From positions 13,278,531 through 13,342,530 of the forward strand of contig CM069449.1 of NCBI GenBank assembly GCA_035610835.1: a stretch of 64,000 bases of DNA. The letters are read 5' to 3'. The stretch comes from Ophiura sarsii. Taxonomy: Eukaryota > Echinodermata > Ophiuroidea > Amphilepidida > Ophiuridae. How positions within the stretch are numbered: the stretch's first letter is position 1; each line of letters starts with the position of its first letter. The position numbers and the translations under genes were made by a program. Of this stretch, positions 12,194-24,290 are shown in pieces. The notes beneath the pieces are model-generated. The model ran no database searches. It was given only the letters and a program-made list of their open reading frames with translations, and was not told where the DNA came from.

Positions 12194-13255
12194 TAATACA
12201 GCATTATTTGATTATCAACAAGTTTAACGAAATTTATGTATTACCATTGTTCATAGTTATCGCAACCATCGAAAAATAAATGGTATTTGCCCTTATTTAT
12301 TTATTTCCAACACATTTAAAAAACTATAAAAACGCATACCTGGCGATGACCTAATTCTGTGATGCGACTGGTAAATGTGGGCATTCACATGAACTTGGAC
12401 TACAGGGACCAATGTTGCACTACATCGTTGACGCAACATTTGGCATAAACAATGGTTTTGTTGTGCCTCATGCCTCATGGTCTCTGCTTGGGATATATTG
12501 TATTGTTCACGTATTCAACAACTCCTTAGCCGGCTTTAGTCATTATATTGGATGAAATTACGGGATAGATTAAAGGCTCGTGTCGAACGTGGCACTTCAG
12601 ACAACAAGGTAATTGGTCGCGGACAAAATGCACTATTTTTTATGATGCCTTCAGGCACTTTACCAAATTTTCGATTTTCTATAATGCTAAACTTAATGTA
12701 AAACCAATCTCAAGAACACCCTGAATTTCATTCCCACTTCAGGCTATTTTAAAACAATCTTTTGTCTCAAAGCTCTTCAGTTTTTCAAAACCTAATGCGG
12801 AATGCGATTTTGTTAAAGTTTTTTTTAATTTTTTTTTTATAATTTATATAAAATATTGAAATCCTTGTAAAAGTGAACTTTTGTATTAAAAAATGATGTG
12901 ATCAATAAAAATCGGTGAAATTTTGGATTTATTATTATTTTTATTTTTTAAAATTATATATATTTTTTTCATAATTGGTTTTCTTCTAATGCGCATCAAT
13001 TAACTAACGTGCGCGGGAGCTTTGAGACAAATTTTTTTTTAAATATATAGCCTAATCTTTTAAACACAACATAACATAAAATACACATGAAATACTAAAA
13101 TAACCCTCAGGATTGTGAATTTAAACACATCATGAAGTGCAACAAATTGAATATAAACATTACAAATTATAAAAAATAGAAATATAGTTACCAAACATCA
13201 ATTAAAACAAAATCATTACATGAACCAAAATAAGCTTTAAACTAAACAAATGTCC
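12194..13255. other. AT-rich gap; possible 3' UTR of minus-strand candidate
   Basis: No coding signal is seen. On the minus strand an AATAAA lies at about 12928, some 320 bases after the stop of the candidate gene at 13256, so part of this stretch could be its 3' UTR. The remainder is poly-A/T-rich. Confidence 0.3.
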
Positions 13256-13627
13256 TCAATCCACATGTACATCCACATCTATATATCCAGTATAATAGTG
13301 TTCGTCTTCATGTTGCTCCTCTTCCACTGCGGCAAGAAATGAAGCAACTTTTATCACAAATGTTGGTTCATTCCTATGTTGAGTAGTCTTCGGTCTTAAA
13401 CTTAAGGATGTTAATACGGATCCAAAATTGGGGCCGGCTGGAATAAAATGTTCTGTATTGGACATGTTGGAGGATGTGAGAGAAAAAGCATCTACATTGA
13501 TGCATTTCACTGCAGCCGAAGAATCATTTCTGCTAGAGATCCATGGACATGAAGTAATGTTCACTCGCCGAGGATTGATGTCCTTTGATTGCGAGGTACT
13601 GCAGCTCGGTGAAGGAAAATACTTTCC
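13256..13627 (-). CDS. Candidate terminal exon, Ser-rich with acidic tail
   Basis: The frame is open on the minus strand from a stop near 13640 to a stop codon at 13256. An AG acceptor lies directly before 13627, giving 123 codons. The product is Ser/Asn/Thr-rich and ends in an acidic, Asp/Glu/His/Tyr-rich tail (AAVEEEQHEDEHYYTGY). Joined in phase 0 to the exon at 14187-14297 it would give a 160-residue protein. I do not recognise the family. The amino-acid composition and matching splice phase favour a real gene; the weak polypyrimidine tract and lack of known domains argue caution. Confidence 0.4.
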   Translation of the reverse strand, partial: GKYFPSPSCSTSQSKDINPRRVNITSCPWISSRNDSSAAVKCINVDAFSLTSSNMSNTEHFIPAGPNFGSVLTSLSLRPKTTQHRNEPTFVIKVASFLAAVEEEQHEDEHYYTGYIDVDVHVD

Positions 13628-13689
13628 CTTGTATCACATTGGGTGAGAAATCCATACCCTTTACGAAAATCAAACCACTTTATTCTCTC

Positions 13690-14109
13690 GGGGGGGGGGG
13701 GGGGGGGGGGGCACTTAACCTTTTTTTTTGGTAGAAACAGGGGGCTACAGAACTGAACTGAGTGGATTTTATGATGAAAAATAGTGTCTTAGGAACTGAT
13801 TTTCAAAATAGTAGGTCTTGAGAACTGGCCTATAGTTTAATTTTGATTAGCAAGAACGCAAATTTTCGATTTTTTTTCTTCTTTTCTGTTTTGTTTTAGA
13901 GCAAAATTTTCAAAGAATTGGGGCTTTGGAACGCAAAATTTCGCGATTTTTGAATTTTCAATAAAATTGGGGTTTTAAGAACTGATGCAGGCTCAAAAGG
14001 GGGGTCATAAGAGCTAGCAGCAGAGGGTGAAAAGGGGGGGGGGGTCTTCAGCGCGGCACATACCTATACCCTTTTTCAATGGCAGTGCCCCCCCCCCCCC
14101 CCCCCCCCC
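13690..14109. mobile_element. Element bounded by G-run and C-run
   Basis: It starts with about 22 G followed by GCACT and ends with the inverse AGTGC followed by about 22 C. It lies wholly inside the proposed intron 13628-14186. An inverted relative begins at 63806 and runs off the window. The body contains short G-runs each followed by phrases such as TTTTAAGAACTGATGCAGG. No coding capacity is seen. Confidence 0.65.
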
Positions 14110-14186
14110 GGGTTTATTCTTCCTATGGCATAAATGTGAAAACGATGTTTGGAGTACTTAGTTGCAGATGGCACACTTCAATTTAC

Positions 14187-14297
14187 TTTTGGCTTCCTTG
14201 AGACAGAAGCACAGCTGCAACATTTCCGATGTGTTTTCAAAATTCTGAGTTCCTTCTCCAATGCTTCAAGTCTTTCAAGAACTTTTATTATTGCCAT
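14187..14297 (-). CDS. Candidate first exon, coiled coil
   Basis: On the minus strand an ATG at 14297 opens a 37-codon frame with a clear heptad pattern (KVLERLEALEKELRIL, residues 5-20), followed by a Cys cluster (CCSC, near residues 25-28). A GTAAAT donor follows immediately at 14186. The donor and the acceptor before 13627 are both in phase 0, so the exons join without a frame break. The ATG may be internal if further 5' exons exist; the N gap at 14702 limits what can be seen. The function is unknown; the coil suggests oligomerisation. Confidence 0.4.
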
Positions 14298-14701
14298 AGC
14301 TTATCTTGGAAGATGAATGTTGGATACCGAATTATAGGTTAGGCCTATCGGTAGCGGACATCAAACCCGGTCTGACTTCTTACATTTGTAGTTAAATGTT
14401 CATCTTGTGTCGATGGGGAAGGCTGGAGTAGTGACAGCCAGGGGCGTATAGTTGATGTAGAATGTAGAGTAGACGATGTGGAGGTCCTGACAAGATCGCC
14501 AATTGTAGCGTGGATTAGACTATGCCAACATACAATACATTTATAAATCCAGGTTCCATTTCCATAAACGCTGCTTCAATTTGTTCGTTCAATTATAAAT
14601 TCGACTTTAGTCTACAATCAAGGAAAATAATAGTTGGCACACTTGAAGCAACTTATTACAACTATCCCTGTACTCGCAATTGAGATCAGACTAGGGACAT
14701 A

Positions 14702-14801
14702 NNNNNNNNNNNNNNNNNNNNNNNNNNNNNNNNNNNNNNNNNNNNNNNNNNNNNNNNNNNNNNNNNNNNNNNNNNNNNNNNNNNNNNNNNNNNNNNNNNN
14801 N
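14702..14801. other. Assembly gap, 100 N
   Basis: There are exactly 100 ambiguous bases, the usual scaffold placeholder. The true gap length is unknown. Frames crossing it are meaningless. Confidence 0.98.
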
Positions 14802-14885
14802 AGAGAGATAACCAATTAATAATAATAATAAATAGGAATTCTTAATCATGTATATTAAATCACCCATTTTCTAGCCTTTCCTTAA

Positions 14886-15158
14886 CTCTTTCTATGCGGC
14901 TAGTTTTACCAGAGTGATGTTACCTATTACACCTCCCTGGTTCTGCCATATAAAAAAGATTTTGCAAAACCTTTTCTGAACTTTCAAAGTCTTATCTCAA
15001 GAATAATGACCTAATACTAGACGTGTTTGTACTTATGTTAATTAATTTCTCACGGTGATTCGAAATATATGATGATGAAAGCCAATAAATTAAATACATT
15101 TGTGAAACATTTTGTGAATCGTATTTTGCGTGTGCATAACCGCGGCGCATGGACAGCG
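14886..15158. mobile_element. TTAA MITE, family copy 1
   Basis: The ends are decayed forms of CACTTTCCAYRYGGC and its inverse, flanked by TTAA at 14882-14885 and 15159-15162. The interior (tatctcaagaataatgacc, then actagacgtgtttgtactta) matches two other copies, at 51869-52467 and 63330-63553. Confidence 0.7.
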
Positions 15159-15162
15159 TTAA

Positions 15163-16379
15163 TCTATTATATTCTATATTTGCCTAGAATTCTCAGTCCT
15201 TAATAATGTTTTCTTCCCCTCTCCATTCTCTTTAGAAATTACATTGCCACAAGCTAGTGGATATTTATCGCTTTGTTTACCTATCGGAGTAAATATACTT
15301 TCCACAGGCTAGGCAAACAACTGCGGACAACATCTCAAAATTTCACCCGGCGCTAAACAACTCAACACATCTCTCGTCCAATCAAAGTCATCGACACGGC
15401 CGGATGGACTCGGAGGCGCTTGTAATTGACCCTGATGCAAATACACAATGGTATCCAAGCGTTACACTTCTCGTCCAATCAATACCCGTATGAGAGTGTC
15501 ATTTGGCTGGACCCGTTTGATAATTATACCGATTTGGTCACGGTTTCCTGAACCAAGTGACTCGAAGTCATTATAAATAACGCGTACTTTCTCTATCCAA
15601 TTGTCAATTCAGGGGATGAGTGCAAGCCACCGTAGTGGCTAGCACAAAAATATAATAATGATGGGTCAAAGGTTAAGTACAAAGAGGGCCCGGCTTTGAG
15701 CAAACCACATTTTACTGCGTCTCGCCCAATATTTTTTTAAAAACTCATATAGCTCTACCAATTATGGGTTAATTGATCCAACTTTTAACCAAAAATGTAC
15801 CTTCATATAAATACTACGTACCTGATTCAGGTAATCAAAATAAAATTCGGATCAAGACGAATGGTGCCAGGTCATTCGGGAAAATTCAAAACCTACCCTG
15901 GGCTGGCCCACTAAGCGGACCCTATGGACCTCGCATCGCAACAATATTCCGCTATTTTTACGGCGAGTGATGGCACAATATTAACAAAAAAAATTCAACT
16001 TCACATATTCCAGAAAGAAATTGGTTTGTTTGTCTCTTAAAGCGATCTGTGTTTTTCATTGTCAAAAAAAAATGTATGTAGGCTTAATGCTCATTTATTG
16101 AACAAATTTCCCTAAAACGGCAGAGAACATACAGCTCTAAGGGGTACTGCCCCCCTTAACCCGTCAGAGCTTTTCCCCTGGACCCCACGTGAGATTTCGT
16201 GCCCCCCCGGATAACAAGGCTCCTGGCTACGCCAATGCATTAAGGGTAAAATATCACAATGTGCAATTAGTCAATTTTACTCTAAATTCGAGTAGCTGAA
16301 GAATAGCGCTACCTCGCTAGTAACTGAGGCGTGGAGGTATATTTAAGCTAGTTGCCTCTTAATTGCATTGTGGGACCGA
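15163..16379. other. No gene recognised
   Basis: Mixed intergenic sequence. The phrase CCCCTGGACC...CCCCCCGGATAACAAGGC at 16175-16221 recurs at 29528-29580 and is a dispersed repeat fragment. No exon-like frame is seen. Confidence 0.4.
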
Positions 16380-17735
16380 TAGCTGAAACAGAGTATGGGT
16401 CGTTCTTTAAAAGCCCCGTTCAAATTGGTATGGTTTAGCATGCCAACGGGACTGTACATCGGGACAAATTACTTCGTTATAAATGATTGGTCGTTCTTTA
16501 AAAGCCTCATGTATATAAATTGACAAAGCCCTGCCCCTTAATATTGTAATGTGGGGACCGCTAGCTAAAATATATTACTTCGTTATAAATGATTGGTTGT
16601 TCTTTAATAAAAGCCCCATCTATTGACAAAGCCCTGCCCCTTAATATTGTAATGTGGGACCGCTATCTAAAATATATTGCTTTGTTATACATGATTGGTC
16701 GTTCTTTAAAAGCCCCATATATATAAATTGACAAAGCCCTGCCCCTTAACCCTAACCCCCCTGAGTGCTAAAAAATGCTAATCCAAAGTCCCTCTCCAAA
16801 CGCATGCGACGTCGGTTTTCGATGACGTAGTCAACCGAGCCTATATAATGAGCGCCCGTTCCGACAAATTGTTAAGGTTTAGCATGACAACGGGACTGAA
16901 CATCGGGACAAATTACTTCGTTATAAATGATTGGTCGTTCTGTAAAAGCCCCATCTATATTGACAAAGCCCTGCCCCTTAATATTGTAATGTGGGACCGA
17001 TAGCTAACCCATCTATATTGACACTAAGCCCTGCCCCTTAATACTGTAATGTGGGACCAATAGCTAAAATATATTACTTCGTTATAAATGATTGGTCGTT
17101 CTTTAAAAGCCCCATCTATTGAAATATATTACTTCGTTATAAATGATTGGTCGTTCTTTAAAAGCCCCATCTATTGACAAAGCCCTGCCCCTTAATATTG
17201 TAATGTGGGACCGCTATCTAAAGCACTAAGACGAGTAGCTGAAGAATAGCTGGAAAATAGCGCTACCTCGTTAGCAACTAGCTGAGGCCACGTGGAGGTA
17301 TCTTTAGCTAAGTTGCCTCTTGCATTGTGAGACCGAAAGCTAAAACAGATTATGGGTCGTTCTTTAAAAGCCCCGGTCCGACAAATTGTTATGGTTTAGC
17401 ATGACAACGGGACTGAACAACGGGACTGAACATCGGGACAAATTACTTCGTTATAAATGATTGGTCGTTCTTTAAAAGCCCCATCTATATTGACAAAGCT
17501 CTGCCCCTTAATATTGTAATGTTGGACCGATAGCTAAAATATATTACTTCGTTATAAATGATTCGTCGTTCTTTAAAAGCCCCATCTATTGACAAAGCCC
17601 TGCCCCCTTAATATTGTAATGTGGGACCGATAGCTAAAATAAATTACTTCGTTATAAATGATTCGTCGTTCTTTAAAAGCCCCATCTATTGACAAAGCCC
17701 TGCCCCCTTAATATTGTAATGTGGGACCGACATAA
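16380..17735. repeat. Tandem array, ~100-bp unit
   Basis: Units contain TTACTTCGTTATAAATGATT, then GGTCGTTCTTTAAAAGCCCC, GACAAAGCCCTGCCCCTTAA and ATTGTAATGTGGGACCG. About ten full or partial units follow each other with indels and skipped segments, and a longer variant carries GGTTTAGCATGMCAACGGGAC. Units become more uniform toward the right. It is non-coding. Confidence 0.85.
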
Positions 17736-17967
17736 CGCATTCACAACAACTGGGCGAAGTTTATAAGCAGCCATACTAGCGTGGAGCAGACCAGTGTAAT
17801 AGTTAGGCATCGCCGAACTTGTCACTTCACATCGAACCGTGTTGGATTGTAAATGTAATGTCATTGTTGTTTGAACAAACCCGCAACATGTATTCACCGT
17901 TTTGGGTTTGAACAATGACAGTTTATTGACTTTTTGAACCAATTGAATTTGGCAAAGCTAGCTGAGC

Positions 17968-20900
17968 ATCTCTATCTTTTATATCGTTTGTATCTTTTAT
18001 ATCATTTATATCGGAAATATCACTAATATCAGATATATCGTTGCAAATTTATATCTCACTTAAACCATCTCTATCTTTTATATCGTCAAAACTATCGTGT
18101 GTATCTTCACAAATATCAGATATATCGTCGCAAATTCATAACTCACTTAAACCATCTATCATTTATATCTTCAACACTATCTTATCATTTATATATAAGA
18201 TAGTGTTGACGATATCTTATATATCATTTATATCGGAAATATCACAAATATCAAAATATCAAGAATATCAGATATATCGTCGCAAAAGTACATCTCAGTA
18301 AAAAAATCTCTATCTTTTATATCGTCAAAACTATCGTTTGTATCTTTTGTATCTTTTATATCAAAAATATCAAGAATATCAGATATATCGGCGCAAAAGT
18401 ACGTACATCTTATTCAAATCATCTCTACCTTTTATATCGTCAAAACTATCTTTTGTATCTATATTATATCTTTTATATCAAAAATATCAAGAATATCAGA
18501 TATATCGTCGCAAAAGTACAACTCAATCAAAAAATCTCTATCTTTTATATCGTCAAAACTATCTTTTATATCGTCAAAACTATCGTTTGTATCTTTTATA
18601 TCATTTATATCGGAAATATCAAAAATATCAGATATATCGTCGCAAATTTACAACTCACTTAAATCATCTCTATCTTTTATATCGTCCAAACTATCGTTTG
18701 TATCTTTTATATCAAAAATATCAAGAATATCAGATATATCGTCGCAAAAGTACATCTCAGTAAAAAAATCTCTATCTTTCATATCGTCAAAACTATCGTT
18801 TGTATCTTTTATATCAAAAATATCAAGAATATCAGATGTATCGTCGCAAAAGCACATCTCTATCTTTTATATCGTCAAAACTATCTTTTATATCTTTTAT
18901 ATCAAAAATATCAAGAATATCAGATATATCGTCGCAAAAGTACAACTCATCTCATCTCTATCTTTTATATCGTCAAAACTATCGTTTGTATCTTTTATAT
19001 CATTTATATCGGAAATATCAAGAATATCAGATATATCGTCGCAAATTTACAAATCACTTAATATATATCTCTATCTTTTATATCGTCAAAACTATCGTTT
19101 GTATCTTTTATATCAAAAATATCAAGAATATCAGATATATCGTCGCAAAAGTAGGCCTACATCTCAGTAAAAAAATCTCTATCTTTTATATCGTCAAAAC
19201 TATCGTTTGTATCTTTTATATCTTTTATATAAAAATATCAAGAATATCAGATATATCGTCGCAAAAGTACAACGCAATCAAAAAATCTCTATCTTTTATA
19301 TCGTGAAAACTATCGTTTGTATCTTTTATATTATTTATATCGGAAATATCAAGAATATCAGATATATCGTCGCAAATTTACAACTCACTTTTTAACTATA
19401 TCTCTATCTTTTATATCGTCAAAACTATCGTTTGTATCTTTTATATCAAAATATCAAGAATATCAGATATATCGTCGCAACAGTACATCTCAATCAAAAA
19501 ATCTCTATCTTTTATATCGTCAAAACTATCGTTTGTATCTTTTATATCATTTATATCGGAAATATCAAGAATATCAGATATGCAAAAGTACAACTCATTT
19601 CATCTCTATCTTTTATATCGTCAAAACTATCGTTTGTATCTTTTATATCTTTTATATCAAAAATATCAAGAATATCAGATATATCGTCGCAAAAGTACAA
19701 CTCATCTCATCTCTATCTTTTATATCGTCAAAACTATCGTTTGTATCTTTTATATCTTTTATATCAAAAATATCAAGAATATCAGATATATCGTCGCAAA
19801 AGTACAACTCATCTCATCTCTATCTTTTATATCGTCAAAACTATCGTTTGTATCTTTTATATCTTTTATATCAAAAATATCAAGAATATCAGATATATCG
19901 TCGCAAAAGTACAACGCAATCAAAAAATCTCTATCTTTTATATCGTCAAAACTATCGTTTGTATCTTTTATATCTTTTATATCAAAAATATCAAGAATAT
20001 CAGATATATCGTCGCAAAAGTACAACTCATCTCATCTCTATCTTTTATATCGTCAAAACTATCGTTTGTATCTTTTATATCTTTTATATCAAAAATATCA
20101 AGAATATCAGATATATCGTCGCAAAAGTACAACTCATCTCATCTCTATCTTTTATATCGTCAAAACTATCGTTTGTATCTTTTATATCTTTTATATCAAA
20201 AATATCAAGAATATCAGATATATCGTCGCAAAAGTACAACGCAATCAAAAAATCTCTATCTTTTATATCGTCAAAACTATCGTTTGTATCTTTTATATCT
20301 TTTATATCAAAAATATCAAGAATATCAGATATATCGTCGCAAAAGTACAACGCAATAAAAAAATCTCTATCTTTTATATCGTGAAAACTATCGTTTGTAT
20401 CTTTTATATCATTTATATCGGAAATATCAAGAATATCAGATATATCGTCGCAAAAGTACAACTCATCTCATCTCTATCTTTTATATCGTCAAAACTATCG
20501 TTTGTATCTTTTATATCTTTTATATCTTTTATATCAAGAATATCAGATATATCGTCGCAAAAGTACAACTCATCTCATCTCTATCTTTTATATCGTCAAA
20601 ACTATCGTTTGTATCTTTTATATCTTTTATATCAAAAATATCAAGAATATCAGATATATCGTCGCAAAAGTACAACTCATCTCATCTCTATCTTTTATAT
20701 CGTCAAAACTATCGTTTGTATCTTTTATATCATTTATATCGGAAATATCAAGAATATCAGATATATCGTCGCAAATTTACAAATCACTTAATATATCTCT
20801 ATCTTTTATATCGTCAAAACTATCGTTTGTATCTTTTATATCAAAAATATCAAGAATATCAGATATATCGTCGCAAAAGTAGGCCTACATCTCAGTAAAA

Positions 20901-22080
20901 AAATCTCTATCTTTTATATCGTCAAAACTATCGTTTGTATCTTTTATATCTTTTATATAAAAATATCAAGAATATCAGATATATCGTCGCAAAAGTACAA
21001 CGCAATCAAAAAATCTCTATCTTTTATATCGTGAAAACTATCGTTTGTATCTTTTATATTATTTATATCGGAAATATCAAGAATATCAGATATATCGTCG
21101 CAAATTTACACTCACTTTTTAACTATATCTCTATCTTTTATATCGTCAAAACTATCGTTTGTATCTTTTATATCAAAATATCAAGAATATCAGATATATC
21201 GTCGCAACAGTACATCTCAATCAAAAAATCTCTATCTTTTATATCGTCAAAACTATCGTTTGTATCTTTTATATAATTTATATCGGAAATATCAAGAATA
21301 TCAGATATGCAAAAGTACAACTCATTTCATCTCTATCTTTTATATCGTCAAAACTATCGTTTGTATCTTTTATATCTTTTATATCAAAAATATCAAGAAT
21401 ATCAGATATATCGTCGCAAAAGTACAACTCATCTCATCTCTATCTTTTATATCGTCAAAACTATCGTTTGTATCTTTTATATCTTTTATATCAAAAATAT
21501 CAAGAATATCAGATATATCGTCGCAAAAGTACAACTCATCTCATCTCTATCTTTTATATCGTCAAAACTATCGTTTGTATCTTTTATATCTTTTATATCA
21601 AAAATATCAAGAATATCAGATATATCGTCGCAAAAGTACAACGCAATCAAAAAATCTCTATCTTTTATATCGTCAACACTATCGTTTGTATCTTTTATAT
21701 CATTTATATCGGAAATATCAAGAATATCAGATATATCGTCGCAAATTTACAACTCACTTAATATATCTCTATCTTTTATATCGTCAAAACTATCGTTTGT
21801 ATCTTTTATATCAAAAATATCAAGAATATCAGATATATCGTCGCAAAAGTACATCTCAGTAGAAAAATCTCTATCTTTTATATTGTCAAAACTATCGTTT
21901 GTATCTTTTATATCATTTATATCGGAAATATCAAGAATATCAGATATATCACATTGAAATAAATGTGTCACTTGTATCGGCAATAAATATATCTAAAATA
22001 TCATTTATATCGTGGTTAAATCGTAAAATATCAATTACATCCCCTATCTCTTTGTACACATTATATCGTCGCCGTCTATC
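17968..22080. repeat. AT-rich satellite, ~95-112 bp monomer
   Basis: About 38 monomers share the blocks ATCTCTATCTTTTATATCG, TCAAAACTATCGTTTGTATC and AGAATATCAGATATATCGTC. Differences lie in the linker (AAAGTACAACTCATCTC, AATTTACAACTCACTT, AAGTACAACGCAATCAAAAA) and in an optional second TTTTATATC box. The edges, before 18300 and after 21950, are more degenerate. All three plus frames stay open for hundreds of codons because the monomer lacks stops in most frames; these frames are repeat artefacts and not genes. Confidence 0.95.
19151..21308. repeat. Higher-order duplication inside the satellite, period ~1728 bp
   Basis: Rare monomer variants recur in the same order 1728 bp apart: GTAGGCCTAC at 19151 and 20879, a GTGAAAAC variant with TATTATTTATATCGG, then a deletion variant reading AGATATGCAAAAG at 19577 and 21304. 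The two copies differ by a one-base indel (CAACTCAC versus CACTCAC) and few substitutions, so the duplication is recent. Confidence 0.85.
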
Positions 22081-22124
22081 AAAATGACCAACTGTGCACC
22101 TAACTCTTACCAGGGAGGTGTTAA

Positions 22125-22870
22125 CCTCCCTGGTTTTACTGACAAATAATCAGAACGCAAGCAAATAATTAGAGACATTTGCTTGGACGTTCTAACAGAC
22201 TATGGTTTTCCTTTTATTCACGAACCTAATATTTCCCTTTTGATTTAATTATATTATTTTTTTAATGTTGTCCATCCATTTATTATTTCAATAATTGAGA
22301 TATATTCACAATAATAATCTAGTACAGAACATACGTAAAATACGCTTAAACAACGTTGTTGATATTTATAAACTTCAATGTGAATTATTTTAAACATCAA
22401 AATAGCAGGCGATAATAATCCCATAACAGCCACTACTGCGTGCTGCACCCCACACATACAGATGAATGAACTCTAGTACGTGCGTACGTTGACACGGTTG
22501 GTGTGTGTTTGTTTAGTATACAGTATGTGTACTCAGAGATATTGTTATGTAACAACTTCCTGCCTGTTGTACACAGTTGGAATACATGTAGGGTTGAATT
22601 TATTTGTGGTGTGATTTGTATTCTTTTATAACTCCTTTAATTCCTATACATAATGATATCGAGAAGAATGTCACCCCTCCTATTTGGGGTTATAGTTATA
22701 ATAATAATAATAATCATAATAATAATGGCATATACCATCCTTTGAAAAAAGTCAGGAATTCCGAATTCCTCTGGGATTCCTCTACATTCCTCTGAGTTCA
22801 TTCTACTCAGCATTGTTCAGCTGTAATGTAGTAGAGGTCTAATTAAATGGGGTCACAAACACCAGGGAGG
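22125..22870. mobile_element. Possible TIR element with CCTCCCTGG ends
   Basis: CCTCCCTGGTTTTACTG follows a TTAA at 22121, and the inverse CACCAGGGAGG ends near 22870. The match is only about 10-12 bp and no TTAA follows the right end, so this is tentative. The interior has no gene. Confidence 0.35.
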
Positions 22871-22887
22871 TGTTTGCATACATGTGT

Positions 22888-23600
22888 ATGTATGGGAGGG
22901 GGGAGAAGATATATTGTAAACGAGGCAAAGGTTGGTTTATTCCGTATTATAGAACAAACGGGATATATTTAAAAAGTGGGGTGACGGGAATTAGACGCAG
23001 CATGTGAAGGGCGGGAGGGGTGGGGGCGGGAAAATATATATTGTAAACAAGACAAATGTTGGTTTATTCCGTATTATAGAACAAACGGGATATATTTAAA
23101 AAGTGGGGTGACGGGAATGAGACGCAGCATGTTGGGGTGGGGGGGGGGGAAGATATATTGTAAACAAGACAAATGTTGGTTTATTCAGTATTATAGAACA
23201 AACGGGATATATTTTTTTTAAAAGGTGGGGTGACGGGGATGAGACGCAGAATGTGGGGAGAGGAGTGGAGGCTGGAAAAGATATATTGTAAACAAGACAA
23301 ATGTTGGTTTATTCCGTATTATAGAACAAACGGGATATATTTAAAAAGTGGGGTGACGGGAATGAGACGCAGCATGTGGGGAGGGGGGGGGGGTGAGAGG
23401 GGTGGTGCGGGAAAAGATATAGGTCTATTGTAAACAAGACAAATGTTGGTTTATTCCGTATTATAGAACAAACGGGATATATTTAGAAAGTGGGGTGACG
23501 GTGATGAGATGCAGCATGTGGGGGGGGGGGGGGGGGGCGGGGGGAGAAGATATATTGTTAACAAGACAAATGTTGGTTTATTCCGTATTAAAAATTAAGA
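22888..23600. repeat. Tandem array, ~118-bp unit with G-runs
   Basis: Six units each contain AAGATATATTGTAAACAAGA, TTGGTTTATTCCGTATTATA, GAACAAACGGGATATATTTA and GTGGGGTGACGGG, followed by a length-variable G-rich stretch. The G-run length differs in every unit, which marks it as the unstable part. Confidence 0.9.
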
Positions 23601-23860
23601 CATACTCCAATTTCAACCGGACTTGTTTTATCATATGTGGATTGATGAGCCAAGAAAAAAAGTCAATCACTCTGGCAATGTCAGAGGACAAGGGGTCACT
23701 AGAGGTCAATGAACTTTACAAGGCAAAACATTAAGACATACTCCAATTTCAACCGGATTTGTTTTATCTTAAGTGGATTGATGAGCAAAGAAAAAAAGTC
23801 AATCACGCTGTGAAGGTCAGAGGTCAAGAAGGGGTCACTAGAGGTCAATGAACTTTATAG
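23595..23860. repeat. Two ~130-bp direct units
   Basis: A unit with ACATACTCCAATTTCAACCG and GGGGTCACTAGAGGTCAATG is present twice. Related text recurs at 29940-30310 (GACATGCTCCGATTTTGACC), so this is a dispersed family. Confidence 0.75.
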
Positions 23861-23872
23861 GGCAGCCACTTG

Positions 23873-24290
23873 ACCCCATAGAGGAATCAGGAAATCAGGG
23901 TTTTTTCCACCAGAGACAGGATTTCCGAAATAAATTTGGTCACCTATACAATTGATCAATTTTGACCCCATAGAGGAATCAGGAAATCCGGGAGTTTTTT
24001 CCACCAGAGACAGGATTTCCGAGTTTTTTTTGGTCACTTATACAATTGATCAATTTTGACCCCATAGAGGAATCAGGAAATCCGGCTTTTTTTCCCTACT
24101 GAAGACAGGATTTCCAGGAAATTTCAGTGCATATCAGGAAATCCGGGTTTTTTCTGATGAAAATGTTATTCCTCAGTCCTCCTTCACGCTATTGTTGCCT
24201 GGATTTCCGGACTTTTCATGTTGTCAATATGTGGATTTCCGGGTTTTTAAAGCAACACGTCTTCATATCCTCTATGGGGGGAGGGCATAG
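23873..24290. repeat. Inverted-end repeat rich in GGAAATCCGG
   Basis: It starts near CCCCATAGAGGAATCAGG and ends with CCTCTATGGGG, an inverted match. Between them AGGAAATCMGGG and the inverse GGATTTCC recur about ten times in three tandem ~90 bp units and a more irregular right half. Confidence 0.65.

Noticed and set aside
18041..21983. Many long open frames of 60-403 codons
   Set aside because: They are translations of the ~107-bp satellite in every frame; there is no start context, splice signal or domain.
17968..22080. CRISPR-like array
   Set aside because: Repeats are contiguous without unique spacers, in a eukaryotic sequence; it is a satellite.
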